Source of the DNA: Streptomyces sp. NBC_00250
GTDB taxonomy: Bacteria > Actinomycetota > Actinomycetes > Streptomycetales > Streptomycetaceae
Direction of reading: 5' to 3'
Length of the DNA: 64,000 nt
Assembly: GCF_036192275.1 (NCBI RefSeq)
Contig: NZ_CP108088.1
Location: forward strand, 1,364,001 to 1,428,000
Below, piece by piece: positions 1 through 8,064 of the stretch. Below the pieces are notes generated by a model that worked only from the letters and a program-made list of their open reading frames with translations, did not search any database and was not told the DNA's origin. Every line of letters begins with the position of its first letter. Position 1 is the first letter of the stretch. The position numbers and the translations under genes are program-made.

Positions 1-660
1 TGGGCCTCGGCCGGATTCGCGCACTTCGTGATGGACACGCGCGGGCAGGGCAGCGGCTGGGCCACCGGCGACACCCCGGACCCGGTGGGCAGCGCGCCCT
101 CGTTCCCCGGCTTCATGACCCGGGGCGTCGAGGATCCGTACGCCTACTACTACCGGCGGCTGTTCACGGACGCGGTCCGCGCCGTGGAGGCCGCCCGCTC
201 GCACCCGCTGGTGGACGCGAGCCGCACGGCGGTGACCGGCGTCAGCCAGGGCGGCGGGATCACGCTCGCCGTGGCGGGACTCGCACGGAACCTGGTGGCG
301 GTCGCGGCGGACGTGCCGTTCCTGTGCGACTTCCCGCGTGCGACGACGATCACGGACCGCGCGCCGTACCGCGAGATAGGCAACTACCTCAAGACGCATC
401 GCGGCCGGGTACGGCAGGTCCAGGAGACGCTCTCCTACTTCGACGGGGTCCACTTCGCGGCCCGCGCCACGGCCCCGGCCCTGTTCTCGACGGCCCTGGA
501 GGACCAGACGTGCCCGCCGTCGACGGTCTTCGCGGCCTTCAACGCGTACGCCGGGGACGAGAAGGCGATCGAGGTGTACGACTTCAACGACCACGAGGGC
601 GGCGGCGCCTTCCAGCAGGCGGCCCAGCTCCGCTGGCTGCCCGGGAAGCTGCGCGGCTGA
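1..660 (+). CDS. acetylxylan esterase / cephalosporin-C deacetylase (CE7), 3' part
   Basis: The gene enters the window from the left in frame 1, so only the last 219 residues are present; CE7 enzymes are about 320 residues. It deacetylates acetylated xylo-oligosaccharides or similar small esters, usually in the cytoplasm. The CE7 marks are visible: an RGQG loop near residue 15, the nucleophile elbow GVSQGG (Ser at visible residue 82), an Asp in ALEDQTC (about 168) and the His in NDHEGGG (about 198), completing the catalytic triad. The next gene starts 30 bp later on the same strand. A role in trimming acetylated xylan fits the xylose genes further right, but that link is inference. Confidence 0.88.
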   Translation, partial: WASAGFAHFVMDTRGQGSGWATGDTPDPVGSAPSFPGFMTRGVEDPYAYYYRRLFTDAVRAVEAARSHPLVDASRTAVTGVSQGGGITLAVAGLARNLVAVAADVPFLCDFPRATTITDRAPYREIGNYLKTHRGRVRQVQETLSYFDGVHFAARATAPALFSTALEDQTCPPSTVFAAFNAYAGDEKAIEVYDFNDHEGGGAFQQAAQLRWLPGKLRG

Positions 661-689
661 CCCGGCGGTGCCGCCGTGTTCCGGGTGAA

Positions 690-1157
690 ATGATCACCGG
701 CGTGAACAGCGTGCGTGGGTGGAGCGACGGACCGGTGGGCGACGAGGCGGCGGACGGCGGCCTGTCCCGGCTGCTGGGCGGGGCGGGACCCGGGGTGCCG
801 GACCGGCGGATCGTGACCGGCGCCCTCGTCTGCCGGTACTGCGGCGCGGACCGGTTCGAGGTGACCGCGTGGGAGTGCTTCTGCGACGGTTGCTGCCTGC
901 CGATCGGCGTGCGGGACGGTGACGTCCGCTCCGAGACCACGGCCTGGGGCCTCGAACCCTCCGCCCTTCCCGAACCGGGCCCGTCACCGGCGATGGTCAG
1001 GTGTCCTGCGGGCCACGACCTGTTCCAGGTGGCCGCCGCGTACACGCTCGGTGCGGACGGGGACGTCCGGCGCCTGTCGGTCGGCCTGCGGTGTCCCGCC
1101 GACGGCGCGCTGAGCCTGTTCGTCGACGACGCGCGCGTGGTGCCGAGGACGACCTGA
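690..1157 (+). CDS. hypothetical Cys-rich protein with zinc-ribbon-like knuckle
   Basis: A 155-residue protein I do not recognise. From about residue 50 it holds CRYCG, then CFCDGCC, later an isolated MVRCPAGH and LRCPADG, which looks like two CxxC-type knuckles that could bind zinc. No signal peptide or membrane segment is seen. The ATG at 690 has no good ribosome site; GTG codons at 702 or 711 are alternatives that would remove only a few residues. A perfect terminator hairpin lies 40 bp after the stop. Function unknown. Confidence 0.6.
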   Translation: MITGVNSVRGWSDGPVGDEAADGGLSRLLGGAGPGVPDRRIVTGALVCRYCGADRFEVTAWECFCDGCCLPIGVRDGDVRSETTAWGLEPSALPEPGPSPAMVRCPAGHDLFQVAAAYTLGADGDVRRLSVGLRCPADGALSLFVDDARVVPRTT

Positions 1158-1197
1158 CGCGCCGACCCGGCCCTCGTCGAGGCACGGAGCGGATGGG

Positions 1198-1233
1198 CCG
1201 GAGCCCGAGCCGTGCAGCGGGCTCGGGCTCCGG
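1198..1233. terminator. strong hairpin terminator between convergent genes
   Basis: Perfect 14-bp inverted repeat (left arm CCGGAGCCCGAGCC, 1198-1211; right arm 1220-1233) with an 8-nt loop. It lies between the plus-strand gene ending at 1157 and the minus-strand pentapeptide gene ending at 1301, so it can close both transcripts. There is no U-tract, as is common in Streptomyces. Confidence 0.85.
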
Positions 1234-1300
1234 CGGGGTGCACGGGTGTCGTGCACGGGCGTGGTGCCCGCCTCCAGGACGGGCCGCACGCTCACCGGTT

Positions 1301-1318
1301 TCAGTGCCAGTACTTCAT
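1301..1318 (-). CDS. MKYWH pentapeptide, candidate minimal RiPP precursor (BytA-like)
   Basis: An 18-bp gene: ATG AAG TAC TGG CAC TGA, encoding MKYWH. Its ATG overlaps the stop of the upstream P450 gene in an ATGA junction. A very strong Shine-Dalgarno (GGGGGAGGAGG, with AGGAGG 7 nt before the ATG) lies inside the last P450 codons. A strong terminator follows about 70 bp later, so the peptide is the last cistron of a P450-peptide transcript. The established biarylitide/myxarylin family uses MxYxH pentapeptides (for example MRYYH, MRYLH), whose Tyr3 and His or aromatic residue are cross-linked by a dedicated P450. MKYWH keeps Tyr3 and His5. In described cases the peptide gene precedes the P450; here it follows it. 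That this is a true precursor is inference from sequence, but the ribosome site, junction and motif all agree. Confidence 0.72.
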   Translation of the reverse strand: MKYWH

Positions 1319-2505
1319 GGTCGTACCTCCTCCCCCGTGTGTGGACGCAGGGTGACCTCGAAGCGGTCGAGACCGCGAAGGGTCAGATTGCGCCGGTGGT
1401 CGGGTTCCGCGACTGCCCGTGCGTCGGGATAGTCCCTGGCCAGGGATCCGAGGACCGATCCGGTGAGCCGGATCGCCATGGACGCGCCCAGACAGGCATG
1501 GGCCCCGCGGCCGAACCCGAGGTGCGGGTTCGGGGCGCGGTCGAGTCGCAGCTCTGTGGGGTGGTCGAAACGGAGCGGGTCGTGGTTGGCCGCGCCCAGG
1601 AAGAGCGTGACCGGATCACCCGCCTTCATCGTGACGCCACCCAGTTCGGTGTCGGTGACGCAGACCCGGGCGTCCGCCTGGACCGGTGCGTCGTACCGGA
1701 TGAGTTCGTCCACGGCCGTGGCCGGGGTCGCCCGGAACGCGCCGAGCGCTCCGGGGGTGGTGAGGAGGGCGGCCGCCGCGTTGCCGAGCAGCCGGGAGGC
1801 CGATTCGTAGCCCGCGTGGAGGACGGCGCGCAGACTGTTGCGCAGAACCGTTTCTGCCACGCCGGTGTCCGCCGCGTGCTCGGCGACGTAGGCGATGAGA
1901 CCCGCCTTGGGCGGATCGGCCAGCCACCCGCCCGCGTACTCGGCGAGCCGGGCGCGGGCCGCGACGGCCGGCTCGTGCTTCTCGGGCCAGAGCCCGGCGT
2001 CCATGCCGTCGACGACGGTACGGGACATGGGCACGAACCAGTCGAGCTCGGGGGCCGGAACGCCGAGGAACGCGGTCACGAAGCGGAGGGCCACCGGTTC
2101 CGCGAGCTCCCCGACGAGGTCGAAGGAGGGACGCCGGGCCAACTCGGCGAGGAGGTCGTCGATCTGCCCCTCCAGACCGTCGTGCAGCGCCCGGCGGTCC
2201 TGTGCCCGGAAGCCGTCGAGCAGCAGATGCCGGATGGCGGTGTGCTCGGGCGGGTCGAGGGTCTGCACGCTGAGGAGCGGTGCGGGGATGTCCTCCCCGG
2301 CGCGGCGCCAGTCGGAGGCGAAACGGTTGCTGTCGGTGAGCACGGCGAGGCAGTCGGCGTGCCGGGTCAGGACCCAGGAACCGAGCAGTTCGTGCCATAA
2401 GACGGGTGAGGTCTCACGCATCCGGGCGTACGAGGGGTAGGGGTTCCGCAGGATCGACGGGCGGGCCAGATCCAGAATCGGGTCCACGGCTGCCGCTTGC
2501 TCCAC
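1315..2505 (-). CDS. cytochrome P450, candidate pentapeptide cross-linking enzyme (BytO-like)
   Basis: A 396-residue soluble bacterial P450. The heme motif FGRGAHACLG places the thiolate at Cys338; the ExxR motif is ELIR near 270. The I-helix reads HAGYESAS, with Ser/Ala where most oxygenating P450s have AGxDT or ETT; a missing acid-alcohol pair is often seen in P450s doing phenol coupling. I chose the GTG at 2505 because GGGGGAG sits 7 nt upstream; the in-frame ATG at 2526 has no ribosome site. Codon 36 is TTA (2400-2398), the only in-frame TTA I found in the window, so translation should depend on the bldA tRNA. The gene ends in an ATGA overlap with the MKYWH gene, suggesting that peptide is its substrate. 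It is divergent from a second P450. The substrate assignment is inference. Confidence 0.9.
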   Translation of the reverse strand: MEQAAAVDPILDLARPSILRNPYPSYARMRETSPVLWHELLGSWVLTRHADCLAVLTDSNRFASDWRRAGEDIPAPLLSVQTLDPPEHTAIRHLLLDGFRAQDRRALHDGLEGQIDDLLAELARRPSFDLVGELAEPVALRFVTAFLGVPAPELDWFVPMSRTVVDGMDAGLWPEKHEPAVAARARLAEYAGGWLADPPKAGLIAYVAEHAADTGVAETVLRNSLRAVLHAGYESASRLLGNAAAALLTTPGALGAFRATPATAVDELIRYDAPVQADARVCVTDTELGGVTMKAGDPVTLFLGAANHDPLRFDHPTELRLDRAPNPHLGFGRGAHACLGASMAIRLTGSVLGSLARDYPDARAVAEPDHRRNLTLRGLDRFEVTLRPHTGEEVRP

Positions 2506-2742
2506 GAAACGTCTCCCCCTGCGCATAGGGCCTGGTTGAGGCCTTGGCTGCTACCGAGTCGAGCCTTACGAGGCACCGGACACCGGTGGGTGGAGCGCCT
2601 CGTCGATCTTGTCACCGACTGTTCGCCGGTCCTTCGCCGTACATCGTTCGAGCCGAGCGCCGGTGACGCTACCACGCAACTTGGGTGGCTGGTATGACTA
2701 CTTGCCAGAGATCTTTCACAAAGCTTCGGGGAGTTACGGAAG

Positions 2743-3969
2743 ATGACCGGTCAAGAGCAGACAATCGTTCACGATGTCCCGGTAAACGTTGCTCAACAGC
2801 CCAACCCCTACCCGCTCTTCGAGCGCATCCGCGAGCACGGTGTCGTCCAGCGCGTGCGGCTGAATCCCACCCTTGAAGTCTGGATGGTCACGGGTTACGA
2901 CGAGGCTGTGGCCGCCCTCACCGACCCCCGGCTCAGCAGCAGTCCCGTCGGGGTGACCGGACTCGAGGAGGAGATGGCCCATCAGGAGCGCACCAACGTC
3001 CTGATGGCCAGCATGCTCGTCGCCAACGGCGAGGACCACACCCGGCTGCGCAACCTCGTCTCGAAGGCCTTCACGGCCCGACGGGTGGAGCAGCTCGCAC
3101 CCCGCGTCCAGGCGCACACCGACGCCTTCCTCGACGCGATCGCGGCACGCGGAACCGCCGATCTGGTCGCGGAGTTCGCCCTGCCGCTGCCCATGGCCGT
3201 GCTCAGCGAACTCATCGGCATCCCGGCCGAGGGACAGCCGGACTTCGCCCGTCTCGCGGTCGGCCTGATCATGCCGCCCAACACCCCGGAGCGACTGGCC
3301 AAGGGAGCCGCGGCGCGCGCCGAACTCACGGAGTTCTTCGAGCCGTTGATCGCCGAGCGCAAGAAGGAGCCGAAGGACGATCTGCTGAGCGCGTTGTGTG
3401 CCGCACAGGCGGAGGAGCGGATCAGCGACCGCGAACTGACGGCGATGACGATCCTGCTCACGCTCGCCGGACACGAGACGACGGCGAGCCTCATCGCCAA
3501 CGGCGTCCACGCCCTGTTGCGCCACCCGGACCAGTTCGCCGCCCTGCGCGACGACCCCTCGCTGCTGCCGGGCGCGATCGAGGAACTCCTGCGCTACGAG
3601 GGCCCGGTGAGCCGGGGCGTCGCCCGCTTCACCACCGACGCGTACGAGATCGGCGGGGTCACCGTCCCGCCCGGCGAGATGATCATCATCGGGCTCGCCG
3701 CGGCCAACCGCGACCCGGGCCGTTACGACCGTCCCGACATCCTCGACGTGGCACGCCGCGAGGTTCCGCAACAGCTCGCTTTCGGCCACGGTGTGCACTT
3801 CTGCCTGGGCGCGCCGCTGGCCCGCGCCGAGGCAAGGATCGCCATCGGCAGCCTGCTACGCCGCTTCCCCGACCTGCGGCTCGCCGACCCGGACGCGGAT
3901 CTGAGCCGGCGCGAGGGCATCCTGCGCGGCATGGCGACCCTGCCCGTGGCATTCACGCCCGAGGCCTGA
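2743..3969 (+). CDS. cytochrome P450 (CYP107-like)
   Basis: A 408-residue P450 with all canonical motifs: I-helix LAGHETTAS (acid-alcohol pair intact), ExxR as EELLR, and heme loop FGHGVHFCLG. It starts at ATG 2743 behind a weak GGAAG and is transcribed away from the other P450 across a 237-bp intergenic region. A methyltransferase follows on the same strand 100 bp later. It is a normal oxygenating type, unlike the divergent partner. The substrate cannot be told; possible roles are tailoring a P450/MKYWH product or an unrelated hydroxylation. After its TGA, 15-bp repeats continue an open in-frame stretch (see repeat entry). Confidence 0.92.
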   Translation: MTGQEQTIVHDVPVNVAQQPNPYPLFERIREHGVVQRVRLNPTLEVWMVTGYDEAVAALTDPRLSSSPVGVTGLEEEMAHQERTNVLMASMLVANGEDHTRLRNLVSKAFTARRVEQLAPRVQAHTDAFLDAIAARGTADLVAEFALPLPMAVLSELIGIPAEGQPDFARLAVGLIMPPNTPERLAKGAAARAELTEFFEPLIAERKKEPKDDLLSALCAAQAEERISDRELTAMTILLTLAGHETTASLIANGVHALLRHPDQFAALRDDPSLLPGAIEELLRYEGPVSRGVARFTTDAYEIGGVTVPPGEMIIIGLAAANRDPGRYDRPDILDVARREVPQQLAFGHGVHFCLGAPLARAEARIAIGSLLRRFPDLRLADPDADLSRREGILRGMATLPVAFTPEA

Positions 3970-4020
3970 ACCGCCGAGGTCGAACCGGCCGAGGTCGAAC
4001 CGGCCGAGGCTGAACCGCCT
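3968..4020. repeat. 15-bp direct repeats just after a P450 stop codon
   Basis: Three near-identical units of GAACCGGCCGAGGTC (first copy one base short, third ending GCT) plus a degenerate fourth. They begin at the stop codon of the P450 gene. Read in the P450 frame past the TGA they would encode EVEPA-type repeats, so the stop could be a recent truncation of a tailed protein; slippage in non-coding DNA would look the same. Confidence 0.7.
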
Positions 4021-4069
4021 GGACCCGAACCGCCGTACCGACGGCGGAGAGACGAACGGAGACATACGG

Positions 4070-4834
4070 ATGACATCGGCCTCCGGTACCGCGGAGTTCG
4101 ACGCGATCGCCCCGGGGTACGACGCCTCGCGCGGGGGCACGGCGCGGGCGGCGGGCTTCGCCGAGCAGCTCGCGCCGCTGCTCGACCCCGCCCGCCCGGT
4201 GCTCGACATCGGTGTGGGCACGGGCATCGTGGCGGCCGAACTGGCGGCACGCGGGCACGTGGTGTACGGGCTGGACCTCTCGTCCGGGATGCTCTCCCAC
4301 GCCTTGGACCGGCTCGGTCCGCGGGTGGCGGTGGCGGACGCCTGCCGGCTTCCGGTGCGGACCGGTTCGGTGAGCCAGGCGGTGTCGACCTGGCTGCTGC
4401 ACGCCGGGCCCGACCACGGCGGGGTCTTCGACGAGGTCGCCCGGGTGCTGCGCCCGGGCGGCCGCTATCTGGTCATCCCGGCCGGGGGCACCCGTCCCAC
4501 GGACGACATCGGGGTCGTGGTGGGCGAGTTGGAGGACCTGCTCGACCCGGGCAGGACCCGCCAGGACGGGCCGTGGACCCTCGCGCCGATCGCCGAGGCG
4601 CGGGGGCTCGTCTACCTGGGCAGGGCCTCCGAACGGCCCATGACCTTCCGGGTGTCGCCCCGGGCGATGGCCCGCTCCCTGTCGGGCGGCCTCTTCACCG
4701 GCGCCTGGCCGGTCACGGGCGATGCCACCCGCCTGGTGGCCGAGACCCAGGAGCGGCTCCTCGCGCTGCCGGACCCGGACGTTCCCCGCGTACGGGAAAT
4801 GGCCGACTACGTCATGAAGTTCGAGAAGCCCTGA
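4070..4834 (+). CDS. class I SAM-dependent methyltransferase
   Basis: A 254-residue Rossmann-fold methyltransferase. Motif I is VLDIGVGTG near residues 44-52, followed by the acidic ribose-binding strand end GLDLS. The motif after it, VLRPGGRYLVI, is typical of the UbiE/Methyltransf_11 group. It starts at an ATG with GGAG about 9 nt upstream. It follows the P450 at 2743 by 100 bp and is likely co-transcribed, so the two may modify the same small molecule. Acceptor atom and substrate are not visible in the sequence. Confidence 0.88.
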   Translation: MTSASGTAEFDAIAPGYDASRGGTARAAGFAEQLAPLLDPARPVLDIGVGTGIVAAELAARGHVVYGLDLSSGMLSHALDRLGPRVAVADACRLPVRTGSVSQAVSTWLLHAGPDHGGVFDEVARVLRPGGRYLVIPAGGTRPTDDIGVVVGELEDLLDPGRTRQDGPWTLAPIAEARGLVYLGRASERPMTFRVSPRAMARSLSGGLFTGAWPVTGDATRLVAETQERLLALPDPDVPRVREMADYVMKFEKP

Positions 4835-4841
4835 GCGGGTG

Positions 4842-4861
4842 GCCGCGGCAGGTCCCGCGGC
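4842..4861. terminator. weak hairpin between convergent genes
   Basis: Seven-bp inverted repeat GCCGCGG / CCGCGGC with a 6-nt loop, followed by a second GGGCCC repeat, in the 49-bp gap between the methyltransferase (plus) and opcA (minus). Position fits a terminator, but GC-rich hairpins of this size occur by chance here. Confidence 0.35.
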
Positions 4862-4883
4862 GGCGGGCCCGTCGGGCCCCGGG

Positions 4884-5795
4884 TCAGGCCCGGCCTCGCA
4901 GGGCTGCCGCGTAGGCCTCGTCGGGGTCGAGGCGGCGCAGTTCCTCGGCGATCAGCTCGGCGGTGGTCCTGACCTTCAGGGCGAGGACCCTGCTGGGCTG
5001 GCCGGGGATCGCGAGCCGGGCCACCGGGCCCTCGGGCCGGTCGATGCGGATCTCGCCGTCCGCGGTGCCCATGCGGACGGCGGTGACGACGGGGCCGTCG
5101 GTGACGATCCGGTCCACCGGCACGCCGAGCCTGACCTCGAACCAGCGGGCGAGGAGTTCGGCGCTGGGGTTCTCCGCCTCGCTCTCGACGGCGGCGGAGG
5201 TCACGGCGAGCGGGGCCTGGTCGAGTGCGGCGGCCAGCATCGAGCGCCAGGGCGTGAGCCGGGTCCAGGCGAGGTCCGTGTCGCCGGGGGCATAGGAGCC
5301 GGCCCGGGCCTCCAGGGCCGCGAGCGGGTCCTCGACCGCGTACATGTCGGTGATGCGGCGCTGGGCGAGTGAGCCCAGCGGGTCGCGGGACGGTACTTCG
5401 GGGGCGTCGACGGGCCACCAGACGACGACCGGCGCGTCCGGCAGGAGCAGCGGAAGGACCACCGAGTCGGCGCGGGCGCCGAGTTCGCCGTGGAGCCGCA
5501 GCAGGACCGTCTCGCCCGAACCGGCGTCGCTGCCGAGGCGCACCTCGGCGTCGAGCCGGGTCTCATGGCGATCGCGGGGCGTGCGGCCGTGGCGCTTGAT
5601 GACCACGAGGGTACGGGAGGGGTGTTCCCGTGAGGCGTCGTTGGCGGCCTTGACCGAGTCGTAGGCGTTCTCCTCGTCGGTGACGACGACAAGGGTGAGC
5701 ACGGCGCCGGCGGCGGGCGTGCCGACGGCCCTGCGGCCTTCCAGGATCGCCTTGTTGATCTTGCTGGAGTTGGTGTCCGTCAGATCGATCTTCAT
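4884..5795 (-). CDS. opcA: glucose-6-phosphate dehydrogenase assembly protein OpcA
   Basis: A 303-residue OpcA, the redox-sensitive partner that assembles and activates glucose-6-phosphate dehydrogenase in actinobacteria and cyanobacteria. The N-terminus MKIDLTDTNSSKINKAILEGR is the usual OpcA start, and WWPVDAPEVPSRDPLGSLAQ is the family's central block. OpcA normally sits in a tal-zwf-opcA-pgl cluster. Here it is alone, with unrelated neighbours and its own start at ATG 5795 (weak upstream AAGGGA), so it may be a second, detached paralogue. Family assignment is certain; which Zwf it serves is unknown. Confidence 0.93.
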   Translation of the reverse strand: MKIDLTDTNSSKINKAILEGRRAVGTPAAGAVLTLVVVTDEENAYDSVKAANDASREHPSRTLVVIKRHGRTPRDRHETRLDAEVRLGSDAGSGETVLLRLHGELGARADSVVLPLLLPDAPVVVWWPVDAPEVPSRDPLGSLAQRRITDMYAVEDPLAALEARAGSYAPGDTDLAWTRLTPWRSMLAAALDQAPLAVTSAAVESEAENPSAELLARWFEVRLGVPVDRIVTDGPVVTAVRMGTADGEIRIDRPEGPVARLAIPGQPSRVLALKVRTTAELIAEELRRLDPDEAYAAALRGRA

Positions 5796-5877
5796 GCGCG
5801 GCGACCGTCCCTTCCTCTGCGGCGAGCCTAACCCTCCCGCGCGGCGGACGCGTGCGGACCCCCGCCGGAGGCCGGCG

Positions 5878-6426
5878 TCACTGGGCTTCCGGCTCCGCCT
5901 CCTCCGCGGCGGCCCGGCCGGCGGCCTGTTCGTCGGCGCGCCGGTTGACCACGGCCGCGGCGGCGATCGCCGTACCGATGAAGGCGGTGGCCACCACCCA
6001 GGGACGGTCGAGGACGTGGTTCGTGGCGTGGTCGAGGGAGTACCGGCCCGCGCCGGTGACCCCGATGGCCGCGGCGACGAAGCCGAGGAATGCCGGGTAC
6101 TCGTAGCCGCCGGCCTGGGCGAAGAATCCGGCCGGGGCGTGGACGGCGACGGCGCCGGTCATGGCCCCGGCCGCCGCGGCTCCGGCGGCGGGGGTGGCGA
6201 GGCCCAGGGCGAGCAGCGCGCCGCCGCCCGCCTCGCCGAGACCGGCGGCGATGGCGCTCTCGCGGCCCGGGTGGAAGCCCATGGCCTCCATCCCCTTGGT
6301 GGTGCCCTCGATGCCCCCGCCGCCGAACCAGCCGAAGAGCTTCTGGGTGCCGTGGGCGGCGAGTACGGCTCCGGTGCCGACCCGCAGCACGAGGAGCCCG
6401 AGGTCGCGTCGGTTGAGGTGGCCCAT
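5878..6426 (-). CDS. DoxX-family membrane protein
   Basis: A 182-residue integral membrane protein of the DoxX family: N-terminal LNRRDLGLLVLRVGTG, the HGTQKLFGWFGGGG loop, then about four hydrophobic helices (residues about 5-25, 60-80, 90-105, 130-150). The C-terminus is Glu/Ala-rich and probably cytoplasmic. I chose ATG 6426, which has GGAG 7 nt upstream; an upstream GTG at 6477 lacks this. DoxX-like proteins are linked to quinone or thiol redox in some bacteria, but no specific function can be given here. It is separated by 82 bp from opcA on the same strand. Confidence 0.85.
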   Translation of the reverse strand: MGHLNRRDLGLLVLRVGTGAVLAAHGTQKLFGWFGGGGIEGTTKGMEAMGFHPGRESAIAAGLGEAGGGALLALGLATPAAGAAAAGAMTGAVAVHAPAGFFAQAGGYEYPAFLGFVAAAIGVTGAGRYSLDHATNHVLDRPWVVATAFIGTAIAAAAVVNRRADEQAAGRAAAEEAEPEAQ

Positions 6427-6639
6427 GTGGTTCTCCAGGTGCGGGGAGGCTGAGGGGGCGGACACGTACGCCTCCACTGTCGTCGCCCTCTCCGGTCCGC
6501 GCCGCCCGGGACCCCGGCGAATACTCCGGACGAGTCACGTTTTGCGGCGGTTGTCCGCCGATGCTTTGGTGGGAGGGCTTTCGCCGTCCGGGGTTTCGCG
6601 TGCCGCGCCCCCGCGGCGGCCCTAGGGAAGTGGGTACGC

Positions 6640-8016
6640 ATGACCGCCGAGTCCACCGAGACCGCAGCCCTGCGGAAGAAGGTCCGGGCGCTGATGCCCC
6701 GGGCGAAGGAGGACCTCGCCGCGCTCGTGGCGATGCGCTCCGTCGCCGACCCGCGGCAGTTCCCGCCCGAGGAATGCGCGAAGGCCGCCGACTTCCTCGT
6801 ACGGGCCTTCACGGAGGCGGGACTCCGCGACATGCGCCGGGTGACGACCCCGGACGGCACGGACGCGGTCGTCGGACACGCGCCGGGCCCCGAGGGGGCG
6901 CCCACCGTGCTCCTCTACTGCCACTACGACGTACAGCCGCCGCTCGACGACGCCGCCTGGGAGACGCCTCCCTTCGAGCTCACCGAGCGCGACGGGCGCT
7001 GGTTCGGGCGCGGCTCGGCGGACTGCAAGGGCAACATCGCCATGCACCTCACGGCGCTGCGCGCGCTGGGCGGTCCGGACGGCCGGGGCTTCCCGGTGAA
7101 CATCAAGTTCGTGGCGGAGGGTTCGGAGGAACAGGGCACGGGCGGTCTGGAGCAGCTCGTCCCCCTGCAGCCCGAACTCTTCGCCGCCGACACCCTGTTG
7201 ATCTGCGACACCGGAAACTTCGCGCGCGGCCTGCCCACCACGACCACCTCACTGCGCGGGCTCACCAACGTCGTCGTCACCGTCTCCACCCTGAAGGGGG
7301 CGATGCACTCCGGCATGTTCGGCGGCCCCGCGCCCGACGCCATGGCCGCTCTCGTCCGGATCCTCGACGGCCTCCGCGACGAAGACGGCAACACCGCGAT
7401 CAAGGGGCTGCCCGGCGACGGCGTCTGGGACGGCGTGGACTACCCGGCCGAACAGTTCCGCGCCGATGTGGGCGTCCTCGACGGGGTGTCCCTCGTCGGG
7501 ACGGGCACCGTCGCCGACGAACTGTGGGCGCGGCCCGCCGTCACCGTGCTCGGCATCGACTGCCCGCCGGTGGTGGGCTCCTCGGCCGCCGTGCAGGCGA
7601 AGGTACGCGCCAGGGTCAGCCTGCGGATCCCGCCCGGGATCGACGCCGAGGACGCCCTGCGCGCCCTCACCGACCACATCGTCGGCACCGCGCCGTGGGG
7701 TGCCCGGGTGGAGGTGGAGCCGGAGAGCTCAGGCCAGCCCTTCCGGGCGCGCACCGACGGCCCCGCCTACCGGGCGCTCGCGGCGGCACTCCGCGAGGCG
7801 TACGGAAAGGACATGGTCCAGTCGGGACAAGGCGGTTCGATCCCGCTCTGCAACGTGCTCGCCGACCACTTCCCCACCGCCGAGATCGCCCTGATCGGCG
7901 TCGAGGAACCCGGCTGTCTCATCCACGCGCCCAACGAGAGTGTCGACCCCTCCGAGATCGAGCACATGGCGCTGGCCGAGGCGCTCTTCCTCAGCACCTA
8001 CGCCACCCCGCTCTGA
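6640..8016 (+). CDS. M20-family dipeptidase (carnosinase-like)
   Basis: A 458-residue zinc dipeptidase of the M20 family (CNDP/PepV-like), cleaving dipeptides in the cytoplasm. Metal-site motifs are visible: HYDVQPP (His95), GSADCKGN (bridging Asp128), the catalytic/metal EGSEEQG (about 160), and a late His in GCLIHAPNE. The peptidase dimerisation domain lies between about residues 200 and 350. It starts at ATG 6640 with GGGAAG upstream. A membrane protein gene follows 48 bp later on the same strand. Confidence 0.92.
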   Translation: MTAESTETAALRKKVRALMPRAKEDLAALVAMRSVADPRQFPPEECAKAADFLVRAFTEAGLRDMRRVTTPDGTDAVVGHAPGPEGAPTVLLYCHYDVQPPLDDAAWETPPFELTERDGRWFGRGSADCKGNIAMHLTALRALGGPDGRGFPVNIKFVAEGSEEQGTGGLEQLVPLQPELFAADTLLICDTGNFARGLPTTTTSLRGLTNVVVTVSTLKGAMHSGMFGGPAPDAMAALVRILDGLRDEDGNTAIKGLPGDGVWDGVDYPAEQFRADVGVLDGVSLVGTGTVADELWARPAVTVLGIDCPPVVGSSAAVQAKVRARVSLRIPPGIDAEDALRALTDHIVGTAPWGARVEVEPESSGQPFRARTDGPAYRALAAALREAYGKDMVQSGQGGSIPLCNVLADHFPTAEIALIGVEEPGCLIHAPNESVDPSEIEHMALAEALFLSTYATPL

Positions 8017-8064
8017 CCGGCCCCAGCTCCGCCCACCCCATGCACGGAAGGACGGGAACCGTCC

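Noticed and set aside
2608..2640. 10-codon minus-strand frame (MYGEGPANSR) upstream of P450-1, considered as a second peptide precursor
   Set aside because: No Shine-Dalgarno and no aromatic/His pattern of P450-linked peptides.
2685..2876. 63-codon frame at the start of P450-2
   Set aside because: Out of frame with the P450, Arg-rich, no ribosome site; overlaps the real N-terminus.
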